Assembly (NCBI GenBank): GCA_020632575.1
Contig: JACKFH010000003.1
Location: 62,001 to 126,000, forward strand
Origin: Candidatus Omnitrophota bacterium
GTDB taxonomy: Bacteria > Hinthialibacterota > Hinthialibacteria > OLB16
Reading direction: 5' to 3'
DNA: 64,000 nucleotides
A model generated the notes under the pieces. The model made no database searches. It saw nothing but the letters and a program-made list of their open reading frames with translations, and was not told the DNA's origin. Made by a program: the position numbers and the translations under genes. Shown here one piece after another: positions 1 through 9,243 of this stretch. Each line of letters starts with the position of its first letter. Position 1 is the first letter of the stretch.

Positions 1-2209
<2,209 letters not shown>

Positions 2210-2217
<8 letters not shown>

Positions 2218-2431
2218 AATCGTATCCCCGATCCGGGGCGCTTCCTTCCCGCATCATGTCCTCCATCGACACCTCGTCATCCATCCGAAGAGGTCGGCTG
2301 ACCTTGTACTCTCCGACCATCCACTTTCCCAGATCCGCTTGCTTGCACCGTTCCGAACAGAAAGGGAGGAATTCATGCGTCTCGAATTTGCTTCTTGTTT
2401 TTTTACAGGTGGGGCACTTCATGAAACTCAT
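2210..2431 (-). CDS. yacG: YacG-like zinc protein (DNA gyrase inhibitor family)
   Basis: This is a small protein of about 73 residues whose first part has the Cys4 zinc site of the YacG family: CPTC followed about 15 residues later by FCSERCK, then the conserved DLGKWMVGEY. YacG binds GyrB and inhibits gyrase in E. coli; whether that role holds here is inference. The gene lies between the DUF368 gene and lnt and overlaps lnt by 8 nt. The ATG at 2431 (MSFMKCPTC) or the one at 2422 (MKCPTC) is the likely start. A longer open frame reaching 2560 would overlap the DUF368 gene and adds nothing conserved. No strong ribosome-binding site is visible, consistent with translational coupling. Confidence 0.85.
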
Positions 2432-2456
2432 TATACATAAGATCGAATCGATTCCA

Positions 2457-3416
2457 TTACTCAACGGACTCCGGTCCCACTCCCTTGTTCGCGAGCCGAT
2501 CGAGCAGCAGTACCACGCCGAATCCGATGGCCGCCAGGACAAGGGCGAAAACGAATTCACCGTTGTAAGCGGGAGGGAGAATATTTTCCTGAATCACGGG
2601 TTTCAGTTCCCCATGTCGGTCCATGATGCTCTCCAGCGTGTGTTTCCAGGGCCAGATCTTCCGCAGCGAACCGACCATCAATCCGATCAACACCGCGATA
2701 GTCAGGTTGTGGTAATGCTTGAACAACCAGCTCAGGACCTGCGCGAAGGTCAGAATTCCCACCGCGCATCCGGCTCCGACGCAGGCGAGGGTGAATAGAT
2801 CCCGCTGGTTTACCGCGGCGAGGATGGCTTCGTATTTTCCCAGGATCACGAGCATGAAGGACCCCGAAATTCCCGGGAGAATCATGGCGCAGATGGCGAT
2901 GGCGCCGGAAAGAAAGAGAAACCAGGGAGCGTCCGGAGTTTGAAGCGGGACCAAACCCACCACAATGTAAGCGACGATGGTTCCTATAACGATGGCGGCG
3001 ATGGAGGCGGGAGTCCAAGCGGTTTTTCGTTTAGCCACCGCGAAGATCGAGGCCAGGACCAAGCCAAAGAAGAAGGACCAGAGGAGCTCGGGGTGGGTTT
3101 TCAGGGCCCACTCGAGGAACTTTGCCAGCGAGAGGACCGCCACGCCTATGCCGAACAACAGCGATCCGAGGAACTGCCAGGGCGCGATCCTCAGGACTTT
3201 CTTGATGTCGAAAGAGATCAACGCGGAAAGCATTTGTTTCGAGGCGAGAATCTTGATGGATTCGATGAGTTCCTCGTAAATGCCAAGGATAAAGGCCATC
3301 GTTCCGCCCGAGACCCCCGGGACGACATCCGCGCAGCCCATGCAGAAACCACGGGCGCTGATCATCGCGTAATCGAACAAGCCGCGTTTCGGAGGTTTGA
3401 AACCTTCGGAGTCCAT
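2457..3416 (-). CDS. DUF368 polyprenyl-phosphate translocase (PopT-like)
   Basis: This is a polytopic membrane protein of 319 residues from the DUF368 family. It carries the two hallmark repeats, ADVVPGVSGGTMAFILGIYE near the N-terminus and ILPGISGSFMLVILGKYE in the second half, as expected for an inverted-repeat transporter. DUF368 members have been shown in other bacteria to return undecaprenyl phosphate across the membrane for reuse in cell-wall synthesis; that function here rests on family membership. It is the first gene of a minus-strand cluster with yacG and lnt, which makes sense as an envelope-biogenesis unit. Confidence 0.88.
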   Translation of the reverse strand: MDSEGFKPPKRGLFDYAMISARGFCMGCADVVPGVSGGTMAFILGIYEELIESIKILASKQMLSALISFDIKKVLRIAPWQFLGSLLFGIGVAVLSLAKFLEWALKTHPELLWSFFFGLVLASIFAVAKRKTAWTPASIAAIVIGTIVAYIVVGLVPLQTPDAPWFLFLSGAIAICAMILPGISGSFMLVILGKYEAILAAVNQRDLFTLACVGAGCAVGILTFAQVLSWLFKHYHNLTIAVLIGLMVGSLRKIWPWKHTLESIMDRHGELKPVIQENILPPAYNGEFVFALVLAAIGFGVVLLLDRLANKGVGPESVE

Positions 3417-3555
3417 TAGGTGGATCCCTCCAGAGAAAAAAGTCCGCCGATGATGCGTTTTTGGGGGGTGGGGTCAAGGCGAGGGGGTGCGCCGAACGAA
3501 GATTGCGAGGTAGAATTCCTCCCCAATTCAAGGTTGATCTGGAGGTGGTTTGACT

Positions 3556-4335
3556 ATGTCTTTGAAACGTCGGGATTTTATCGCGGGTTCGGTGGCCACC
3601 GCGGCGGTCGCGGGGGTGGAGATGGCTTCCGCTCAGGAGAGCGGTCAGCGTGAATTCTACGAGGTCCGGAAAATCGCCCTCGATTCGGAGGAGAAGCGGA
3701 CAAACCTTCTGAGTTTCATGGGCGAGGCCTACATCCCAGCCGCCAAGAGGGCCGGGGTCGAGAAGGTCGGGGTGTTCACCTCCTATGAAAACGAGAATTC
3801 CGATGTTTACACGATCACCCCCTTTCCCACAGCCCAGGCTTTGGTCGATCTCAAAGGGAAGCTGCTTGCCGACAAGGAATTCCAAAAGTCGGGCGCCAAT
3901 TTTCTCAACGCTCCTTTCGCCGATCCCGCTTACACACGGATGGAAAGTTGGCTTCTGGTCGCTTTCAGCCACATGCCGAAACTCGAAACGCCCGAGAAGA
4001 AAGACACAAGACTTTATGAACTTCGCACCTACGAGAGCCACAGCGTTCTCTTCGGTCAGAAGAAGATCCACATGTTCAACGAGGGGGGCGAAATCGACCT
4101 TTTCCGAAGAGTCGGACTCGCGCCTGTCTTTTTTGGAGAAGCGTTGGTGGGGTCTCTCCTTCCCCACCTGACCTACATGGTCACCTTCGAGGACATGGAG
4201 GCGCACGACAAAAACTGGAAGGCGTTCATCGACAGCCCGGAATGGAAGGAACTGAAGGAAAACCCCTACTATAAGGACACGGTCTCGAATATCACCAAGA
4301 TTTTCCTACGGGCGGCGGACTGCTCGGATATTTAG
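3556..4335 (+). CDS. NIPSNAP family protein with Tat-type signal
   Basis: The 259-residue product begins with a twin-arginine leader (KRRDF followed by a small hydrophobic Ala/Val stretch ending near SAQE), so it is probably exported folded. The rest resembles the NIPSNAP superfamily: two related alpha/beta-barrel halves, the second starting at RLYELRTYES, as in many planctomycete and verrucomicrobial secreted NIPSNAP proteins. The molecular function is unknown. An ATG at 3556 follows the strong ribosome-binding site GGAGGTGG at 3541-3548; a TTG at 3550 is also in frame but too close to that site. The gene stands alone and is followed by a G/C-rich hairpin. Confidence 0.85.
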   Translation: MSLKRRDFIAGSVATAAVAGVEMASAQESGQREFYEVRKIALDSEEKRTNLLSFMGEAYIPAAKRAGVEKVGVFTSYENENSDVYTITPFPTAQALVDLKGKLLADKEFQKSGANFLNAPFADPAYTRMESWLLVAFSHMPKLETPEKKDTRLYELRTYESHSVLFGQKKIHMFNEGGEIDLFRRVGLAPVFFGEALVGSLLPHLTYMVTFEDMEAHDKNWKAFIDSPEWKELKENPYYKDTVSNITKIFLRAADCSDI

Positions 4336-4359
4336 GGGCTTCGTAACCCCACCCCCCGG

Positions 4360-4386
4360 CCCCCTCCCCGCATTGCGGAGAGGGGG
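4360..4386. repeat. G/C-rich REP-like hairpin after NIPSNAP gene
   Basis: A 13-base arm (4360-4372) faces a near-perfect reverse complement (4374-4386) with one mismatch and almost no loop. The pattern CCCCTCCCC...GGAGAGGGGGAGGG resembles a second element at about 52990-53020. It lacks a T-run, so it is better read as a dispersed palindromic repeat than as a classical terminator, although it could stall transcription from either side. Confidence 0.5.
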
Positions 4387-4456
4387 AGGGTGGTGCTGGA
4401 ACGTTGCTCCCGCATCGTTCCCTAGCGGGGCGGAATCCTTTCCGCTGTCCCGGTTT

Positions 4457-4543
4457 GAATCATGGAATTCCGTGGAACGCATGGAAGACATGGAAGTGGT
4501 TTTCTTTCCATTTGTTCCGCGTTCTCCATTGTTTCCATGATTC
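4457..4543. repeat. 87-bp imperfect palindromic element (MITE-like)
   Basis: The element has 11-bp perfect terminal inverted repeats, GAATCATGGAA (4457-4467) and TTCCATGATTC (4533-4543). Its interior also pairs in pieces (GGAAC and ATGGAA blocks on the left; TTTCCAT, TTCC and GTTC blocks on the right). Repeated CATGGAA motifs give it a simple-sequence look. It overlaps the 3' end of the pectate-lyase-like gene, whose stop codon (4460-4462) lies inside the left terminal repeat. Confidence 0.6.
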
Positions 4544-6408
4544 GAAGTTTTTATTTCGAAGGACGATTTCGAATTCGACCCAGTTGCTTTTCAAATGATC
4601 AGGTTGAAGACCACCGCTCTTTCCTGTCTCGTCGCGAAAGGAAACACGGAGGCCACTCGTAAATCTCATTTTATACGTTCCTGGTTTTGAAAGATCATAT
4701 TCATTCGAGCAATCGAAATCGGAAAAACCGTAACCGTTTCTTGCGCTAGGACAGGAGATTCGGAGTCCGCTGAAGAGACAGACTCTCCTTCCAGACAGCC
4801 TTCTTCCCGATGGGTCCACAATCTCCAGGGGATTGTTTATGGACGCTTGAACAGGGTGAATCCAAAACGGGTATCCGGAATCGTTGGTGAATTCGAGAAT
4901 TGCGAACACTGGTTCGCCTACTCGGTAGACCGCCTTGTTGGAACTTAGTCGAATGGAGAGATCTTTCGACGCGTTCAGAAACTCGTCCCGAGTCCCTTTG
5001 AATGGCGGGCCGGGAGGTCCCCAATCGAAAGCGAACTTATCGCCCTCAATGACCGTGTGATCCAATCCAACGCATTTCTCCTCGAGGTATTCCTCCAGAT
5101 TCGTATACCCATCGCCATCCGAGTCCTTTGCTGTCCCATCCGCGCTGTCATCCGGATTGAAACCCATCCTTTCTTCCCACTTGTCCGGCATCCCATCGTG
5201 ATCGCGGTCGGGAGGCGCAGGTTGAGATTCCAACTTCGGCCATCCACCGACTTCCGACTGGCTGTTGATGATTCTTCCGGTCTTATTCTTCGCCTGATCG
5301 ATGATTCTTTCGTCGACTGAGTCACGCCTCGGCAGGCAGGCCCCCACGTCGGAGAAGACATCGTAGTGAATGGTTCCGGAAGTGGCTCCGGAATTGGTGA
5401 AAGGGCGCTGCTGAAAGTAAGATTGGATCATTTCCGGGGTATAGGTCTTTGGAAAACGGACCTCTTTTTCGCGTCCCGCTTTTTCCTCATTCATCCAATT
5501 CCCGGCGAAGTACGACTTGTTATAAATCGACCCCTCCTGGTACGCCACGCTGTCTTCCGCCGAGTCGACTCCGGGGATCAGATAATTCCCGATGTAATCC
5601 ATCCGGGTCACACTTTCCTTGTCGGCGTTGTAGCCCGCATGGGAGCCGTACCAGTCGTAGATCACATTGTTTCGAAACTCGAGAAGGAGTCCGTCCGGGT
5701 CCTGTTCGTGATCCCATTTGTCGTACACCCCGGGGCGGGGGCTGCGTCCCTTGTGATGGGAATAGAGGTTGTGGTGAAAAGTGAACTTCGATCCGTGGTG
5801 GCCGCGAATGAGGGAGCCATAACCATGCTCGCCTTTCTCATGAAGGGAATCGTTCAGGCTCTCGCTGATAAGACACCATTGGACGGTCACATTGTCCAAA
5901 GGATTGTCGCCGGTGGAAACCGAGAGGGTTTCATCGTTCGACCAGGTGCAGGAGCAATGATCGATCAGGATGTTCTTCCCGGCGCCCACACTGATGGCGT
6001 CGCCCACATACCCCGACTCGTCTCCCGGACGGACCCGGAGGAATCGCACGATGACCTCGCTGGCGTTGATGACGAGGCCGGCATCTTTTAGACAAATGCC
6101 ATCCCCCGGGGCGGTCTGCCCAGCGATTGTGAGATAAGGATTTTTCACCACGATGGATTTTTCGAGCGGGATGGTCCCCGAAATCCGAAAGACCACGGTT
6201 CTCGGCCCTTCGGCTTCGACCGCTTCACGCAGCGATCCTGGACCCTTGTCGTTAAGGTTCGTGACCTGAAGCACACGCCCCCCTCGACCGCCAACCGTCT
6301 CCGCGCCGAACCCCTCCGCGCCAGGGAAAGCGGGGATGGAATACGCTGGAGCGTGGATGAGTAGGAGTGTGGTGCCATGAGAATGAATTTAGCGGAAAGT
6401 CTTTTCAT
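4460..6408 (-). CDS. Pectate-lyase-like secreted protein, frameshifted in the signal peptide
   Basis: The main open frame starts formally at 6274 and encodes a right-handed beta-helix protein like polysaccharide lyase family 1 (TNLNDKGPGSLREAV, then the histidine-rich GHHGSKFTFHHNLYSHHKGR). A Ca-binding, thrombospondin-type-3-like Asp-rich segment follows (DRDHDGMPDKWEE, DSDGDGYTNLEEY), then a beta-sandwich-like C-terminal domain. Upstream in the same frame the DNA continues to encode the family's usual mature N-terminus, IPAFPGAEGFGAETVGGRGG, with no start codon before a TAA. A fitting signal-peptide start, MKRLSAKFIL, is at 6408 in another frame; one extra base near 6375-6376 would join them. 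This is either a recent frameshift or a consensus error. The last roughly 27 codons lie in a palindromic repeat. Confidence 0.75.
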
Positions 6409-6506
6409 GGAAGCGATCTCCGTGACTCGTGCTTCCACGAAGCTTACCCTCTGCCAGCGTGGAGTTGAACTCCGAACCAGCAGCAGCGGACTATTTTGGG
6501 TGCTTC

Positions 6507-6546
6507 AAAAAGAAAAAGCCCCCTCGCCGCGAAGGACGAGGGGGCT
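6507..6546 (-). terminator. Intrinsic terminator of the amt operon
   Basis: Read on the minus strand, a perfect 10-bp stem (AGCCCCCTCG at 6517-6526 with CGAGGGGGCT at 6537-6546) and a ten-base loop are followed by a T-rich tract (complement of 6507-6517). It sits 28 bp beyond the stop of the zinc-ribbon/HTH gene and ends the amt-PII-HTH transcription unit. Confidence 0.9.
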
Positions 6547-6573
6547 GGACGTGTAACTATCGACGGTTGACTC

Positions 6574-7101
6574 TCACTCGGGCTCGAGGGTTGTTCCTTC
6601 CTCGAGGAGTCGGAAATACCTTCGCACGGTTCCTCGATTCAGACTGAGGATCTTCGAAGTCTTCCGGATCGAATCTCCCTGCCGGTGGCAATCGATCAGT
6701 TGTTGCAGCATCTCCGGAGAGAGTCGACTGCGAAAACTGATCCCTCCTCGACGGGCGGAAAAGGTTCTCCCGCAGGTGTTGCATCTCAGGATGTCGCCTC
6801 GGTTCCCCTCGTACCGTTGATGAAGAACGGTTTGGCAACCCCCTTGAGCCTCGAATTTATCGCAGTCCTGGAACGGCTTGGTTTCTTGCTTTTCCGCCAC
6901 CGTCGCATCGCTCGCCTCGAAAGGAGCATCGAGATTCGGGGCGGATGGCATCGCCGGTTTGTACGGTTCCTGAAACTTCACCTCTCGCCGACTGGTCGGA
7001 GCGGGTCTCACCGCAGCTTGCACCTTCCTCGGCGGGACATATCGAACTCGAACAATCGGAGCCACGCGGACTCTTTCTCTCTCGGATAGCTGAAATATCA
7101 T
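6574..7101 (-). CDS. Zinc-ribbon plus helix-turn-helix protein in the amt-PII operon
   Basis: I do not recognise a named family. The 175-residue protein has a basic, proline-rich N-terminal third (residues 1-60). A putative zinc ribbon follows, with C80, C89, C107 and C110 (LRCNTCGRTFSARRGG), then a helix-turn-helix segment (about 128-166; LSPEMLQQLIDCHRQGDS ... LNRGTVRRYFRLLEE). The ribbon-then-HTH order resembles the N-terminal part of IS1-type InsA and related transposase helpers. There is no catalytic transposase domain and no terminal repeat here, so a transcriptional regulator is more likely. It starts 9 nt after the PII gene and is followed by an intrinsic terminator, so it is cotranscribed with amt and PII. 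A role in nitrogen regulation is inferred from position. Confidence 0.7.
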   Translation of the reverse strand: MIFQLSERERVRVAPIVRVRYVPPRKVQAAVRPAPTSRREVKFQEPYKPAMPSAPNLDAPFEASDATVAEKQETKPFQDCDKFEAQGGCQTVLHQRYEGNRGDILRCNTCGRTFSARRGGISFRSRLSPEMLQQLIDCHRQGDSIRKTSKILSLNRGTVRRYFRLLEEGTTLEPE

Positions 7102-7110
7102 AATCCCTCC

Positions 7111-7449
7111 TTAAAGGGCCTCGGACCCTCGTTCTTTAGTGCGAATCCGGACAGTGTCTTCGATGTTCACCACGAAGACCTTTCCATCACCAATCCGACC
7201 CGTATGGGCGGCGTTAATTAGGGCTTCAATGCAGTCTTCACACTTATCGTCGTTGACCGCCACTTCGATTTTAATTTTAGGGATGAACTCGACGGTGTAC
7301 TCGCCGCCTCGGAAGATTTCCTTGTGTCCCTTCTGACGACCCGAACCGCGGACCTCTGAGACTGTCATCCCGGTAACCCCGACCTTGCGAAGTTCCTCTT
7401 TAACCTCATCCACTTTGTGTGGTTGGATGATCGCTGTGATCATTTTCAT
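7111..7449 (-). CDS. glnB: PII nitrogen regulatory protein, paralog 1
   Basis: PII proteins are trimeric sensors of 2-oxoglutarate, ATP/ADP and often glutamine; they gate Amt channels and control nitrogen enzymes. The 112-residue product has the standard length, the B-loop signature near TGRIGDGKVFVV and a complete T-loop with the modifiable tyrosine Y51 (GEYTVEF). It lies 93 nt downstream of amt and just before the zinc-ribbon/HTH gene, so it is a GlnK-type partner of that channel by context. A strong ribosome-binding site (GGAGGAAAG) precedes the ATG at 7449. A second PII gene is at 37371-37709. Confidence 0.95.
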   Translation of the reverse strand: MKMITAIIQPHKVDEVKEELRKVGVTGMTVSEVRGSGRQKGHKEIFRGGEYTVEFIPKIKIEVAVNDDKCEDCIEALINAAHTGRIGDGKVFVVNIEDTVRIRTKERGSEAL

Positions 7450-7487
7450 TTTGACTTTCCTCCAATGTTTTCTTACGTCGTGGTCAA

Positions 7488-7520
7488 CGCGTTGGGCGAT
7501 CCGTTCGACCGCCCAACGCG
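7488..7520 (-). promoter_or_regulatory. Perfect 11-bp hairpin between amt and the PII gene
   Basis: CGCGTTGGGCG (7488-7498) is perfectly complementary to CGCCCAACGCG (7510-7520) across an 11-base loop. It lies in the transcribed gap between amt and the PII gene. No T-run follows in the direction of transcription, so it is more likely an mRNA-stability or processing element that sets the ratio of the two products than a full terminator. Confidence 0.5.
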
Positions 7521-7542
7521 GTCGTTGTTTTTTATGTTCCGC

Positions 7543-8907
7543 TTAGCGGAGATAAGAGCTCTCGAAGTTCGGGTAGGCGGACATGCCATGCTCGCCGTAG
7601 TCGAGACCCTCAACCTCTTCTTCCTCGCTGACTCGAATGCCCATGATCACTTTCAGTACACCGAAGATGATCATCGCGCTGACGAAGGAGAACACGCCAT
7701 AGGCGACAACGCCGAGCAATTGTGTGCCGACGGTATACCCGTCGGCGAAGATCCCAACAGCAAGCGTTCCCCAAATTCCACAAACCAAGTGAACGGAGAC
7801 AGCGCCAACAGGGTCGTCGAGTTTGATCCGGTCGAAGAAGATGACCGCGAACACGACAATGACGCCAGCGACCACACCGATGATCGTTGAGGAGACCACG
7901 GTCATCTGATCGGCGCCGGCGGTGATTCCAACGAGTCCCGCCAGGATGCCGTTAAGAGACATGGAGAGGTCAGGCTTCTTGGAGATCGCCCAGGAGGTGA
8001 ACATTGAGGCGAGCCCACCGGCGGCCGCCGCGATGCAAGTGGTGACCAGTGTTAGCGAGGTCAACGCCGGGTCGGCGCTCAACACCGATCCGCCGTTAAA
8101 TCCGAACCACCCCAACCAAAGGAGAAACACACCGATCATGGCCAATGGCATGCTGTGACCCGGGATCGGTCTCATCTCCCCATCGACATATTTGCCTTTA
8201 CGGGGCCCAAGGAGAATGACTCCCGCCAAAGCGCCCCAGCCGCCAACGCTGTGGACAAGGGTCGAACCCGCGAAATCGTAAAACCCTTTCTCGTCCAACC
8301 AACCGCCGCCCCACTTCCAGGAACCCGCGATCGTGTAGATGAAGGTGACGTAGAAGAAGGAGAAGATCATGAAGGAAGAGAGCTTGATTCGTTCGGCCAC
8401 GGCGCCGGAAACGATGGTGGCGCAGGTCGCGGCGAACATGGCCTGGAACAAAAAGTCGGTCCAGTAGGTGTAACCGACACTGGCGTAGTCGGGAGTTAGT
8501 CCGTTTTCCGGGAGCGGCAGTCCAAAGCCCGGAAAAGCGAAATACCCGTTGAAGTCTCCCGGATACATGATGTTGAAACCGCAAAGAGCGTAGGTCAGGA
8601 TGCCGAGACACACGATGTAAGTGTTCTTGAAAAGAATGTTCACCGTGTTCTTGGAGCGGGTGAGACCCGACTCCAAAGTCCCGAATCCCAGGTGCATGAT
8701 GAAAACGAGACCCGCGGACAACATCATCCAAATGTTATTGGCCGTAAACATCGCATCCAAAGCGGTCGGGCCAGCGTCCTCGGCCGCCTCCTGAGCCATC
8801 GCGCCGAGCGGCGAGAGCCCGATCACCAATACAGCGAAGAGCACCGCACCGAAAAGGAGCCGCATCTTGCTAGCGTCCCCTTTTCTCTGTAAGAAACCAT
8901 GAAACAT
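7543..8907 (-). CDS. amt: Ammonium transporter Amt
   Basis: This 454-residue membrane protein conducts ammonium/ammonia across the cytoplasmic membrane. It starts with a cleavable leader (hydrophobic stretch ending at GAMAQEA) as in many bacterial Amt proteins. Eleven membrane segments follow, with family landmarks such as NNIWMMLSAGLVFIMHLGFG, the DFAGSTLVHSVGGWGALAG segment and HLVCGIWGTLAVGIF near the second pore histidine. The ATG at 8907 follows GAGGAGG at 8918-8924. It leads an operon with PII and a zinc-ribbon/HTH gene, the reverse of the common glnK-amtB order. Confidence 0.95.
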   Translation of the reverse strand: MFHGFLQRKGDASKMRLLFGAVLFAVLVIGLSPLGAMAQEAAEDAGPTALDAMFTANNIWMMLSAGLVFIMHLGFGTLESGLTRSKNTVNILFKNTYIVCLGILTYALCGFNIMYPGDFNGYFAFPGFGLPLPENGLTPDYASVGYTYWTDFLFQAMFAATCATIVSGAVAERIKLSSFMIFSFFYVTFIYTIAGSWKWGGGWLDEKGFYDFAGSTLVHSVGGWGALAGVILLGPRKGKYVDGEMRPIPGHSMPLAMIGVFLLWLGWFGFNGGSVLSADPALTSLTLVTTCIAAAAGGLASMFTSWAISKKPDLSMSLNGILAGLVGITAGADQMTVVSSTIIGVVAGVIVVFAVIFFDRIKLDDPVGAVSVHLVCGIWGTLAVGIFADGYTVGTQLLGVVAYGVFSFVSAMIIFGVLKVIMGIRVSEEEEVEGLDYGEHGMSAYPNFESSYLR

Positions 8908-9243
8908 GTTTGTTTACCTCCTCTGGTCTATTTCAAAGATTTACTTGGAGCAGTTGAATCGTACGGAGGCGCTAAAATCAGGAACCTTGCCAAGTGGAAT
9001 CGAACCGGGGAAACCCTGATGTAAGTCCAGTGATTCCAGGGGATTAAGGGGGGCGCTCATGCGAATTTCATTGGAAATTCGCTAGCTGGAAATATGTGCT
9101 CTCCTGAGCAGGATGGAACTTTAAGAAACCTAGCCTGTTCAGATATCAACAGGAGGCGATGGAGCGATTCACCGCTCCTATTGGCCTTCGTTTGAAAAAG
9201 CAAAAAAGATCGCTCAAGGAGTTTAAAGGGCGCCGCGACAACT
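8908..9243. other. Divergent intergenic region between amt and a glycosyltransferase gene
   Basis: No gene was found in this 336-bp gap. It should hold the amt promoter (minus) and a promoter for the plus-strand glycosyltransferase operon. Two hairpins are visible: GCGAATTTC (9061-9069) with GAAATTCGC (9074-9082), a perfect 9-bp stem with a four-base loop; and GGAGCG (9161-9166) with CGCTCC (9173-9178). No convincing sigma-54 site was found despite the nitrogen context. Confidence 0.5.

Noticed and set aside
3031..4206. Minus-strand frame spanning the NIPSNAP gene and the DUF368 start
   Set aside because: It crosses two well-supported genes in other frames and has no conserved content.
6574..7101. 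Insertion sequence remnant
   Set aside because: Although the ribbon/HTH part resembles InsA-type proteins, there is no transposase catalytic domain, no terminal inverted repeat and the gene is neatly placed in the amt operon before a terminator.
8975..9000. Sigma-54-like TTGGCAAGG upstream of amt
   Set aside because: The GC of the -12 element is missing at the required distance.
8985..9020. tRNA T-arm-like sequence (complement reads CCCCGGTTCGATTCC) in the amt leader
   Set aside because: The flanking bases do not pair as a T-stem and no anticodon arm, D-arm or acceptor stem can be drawn.
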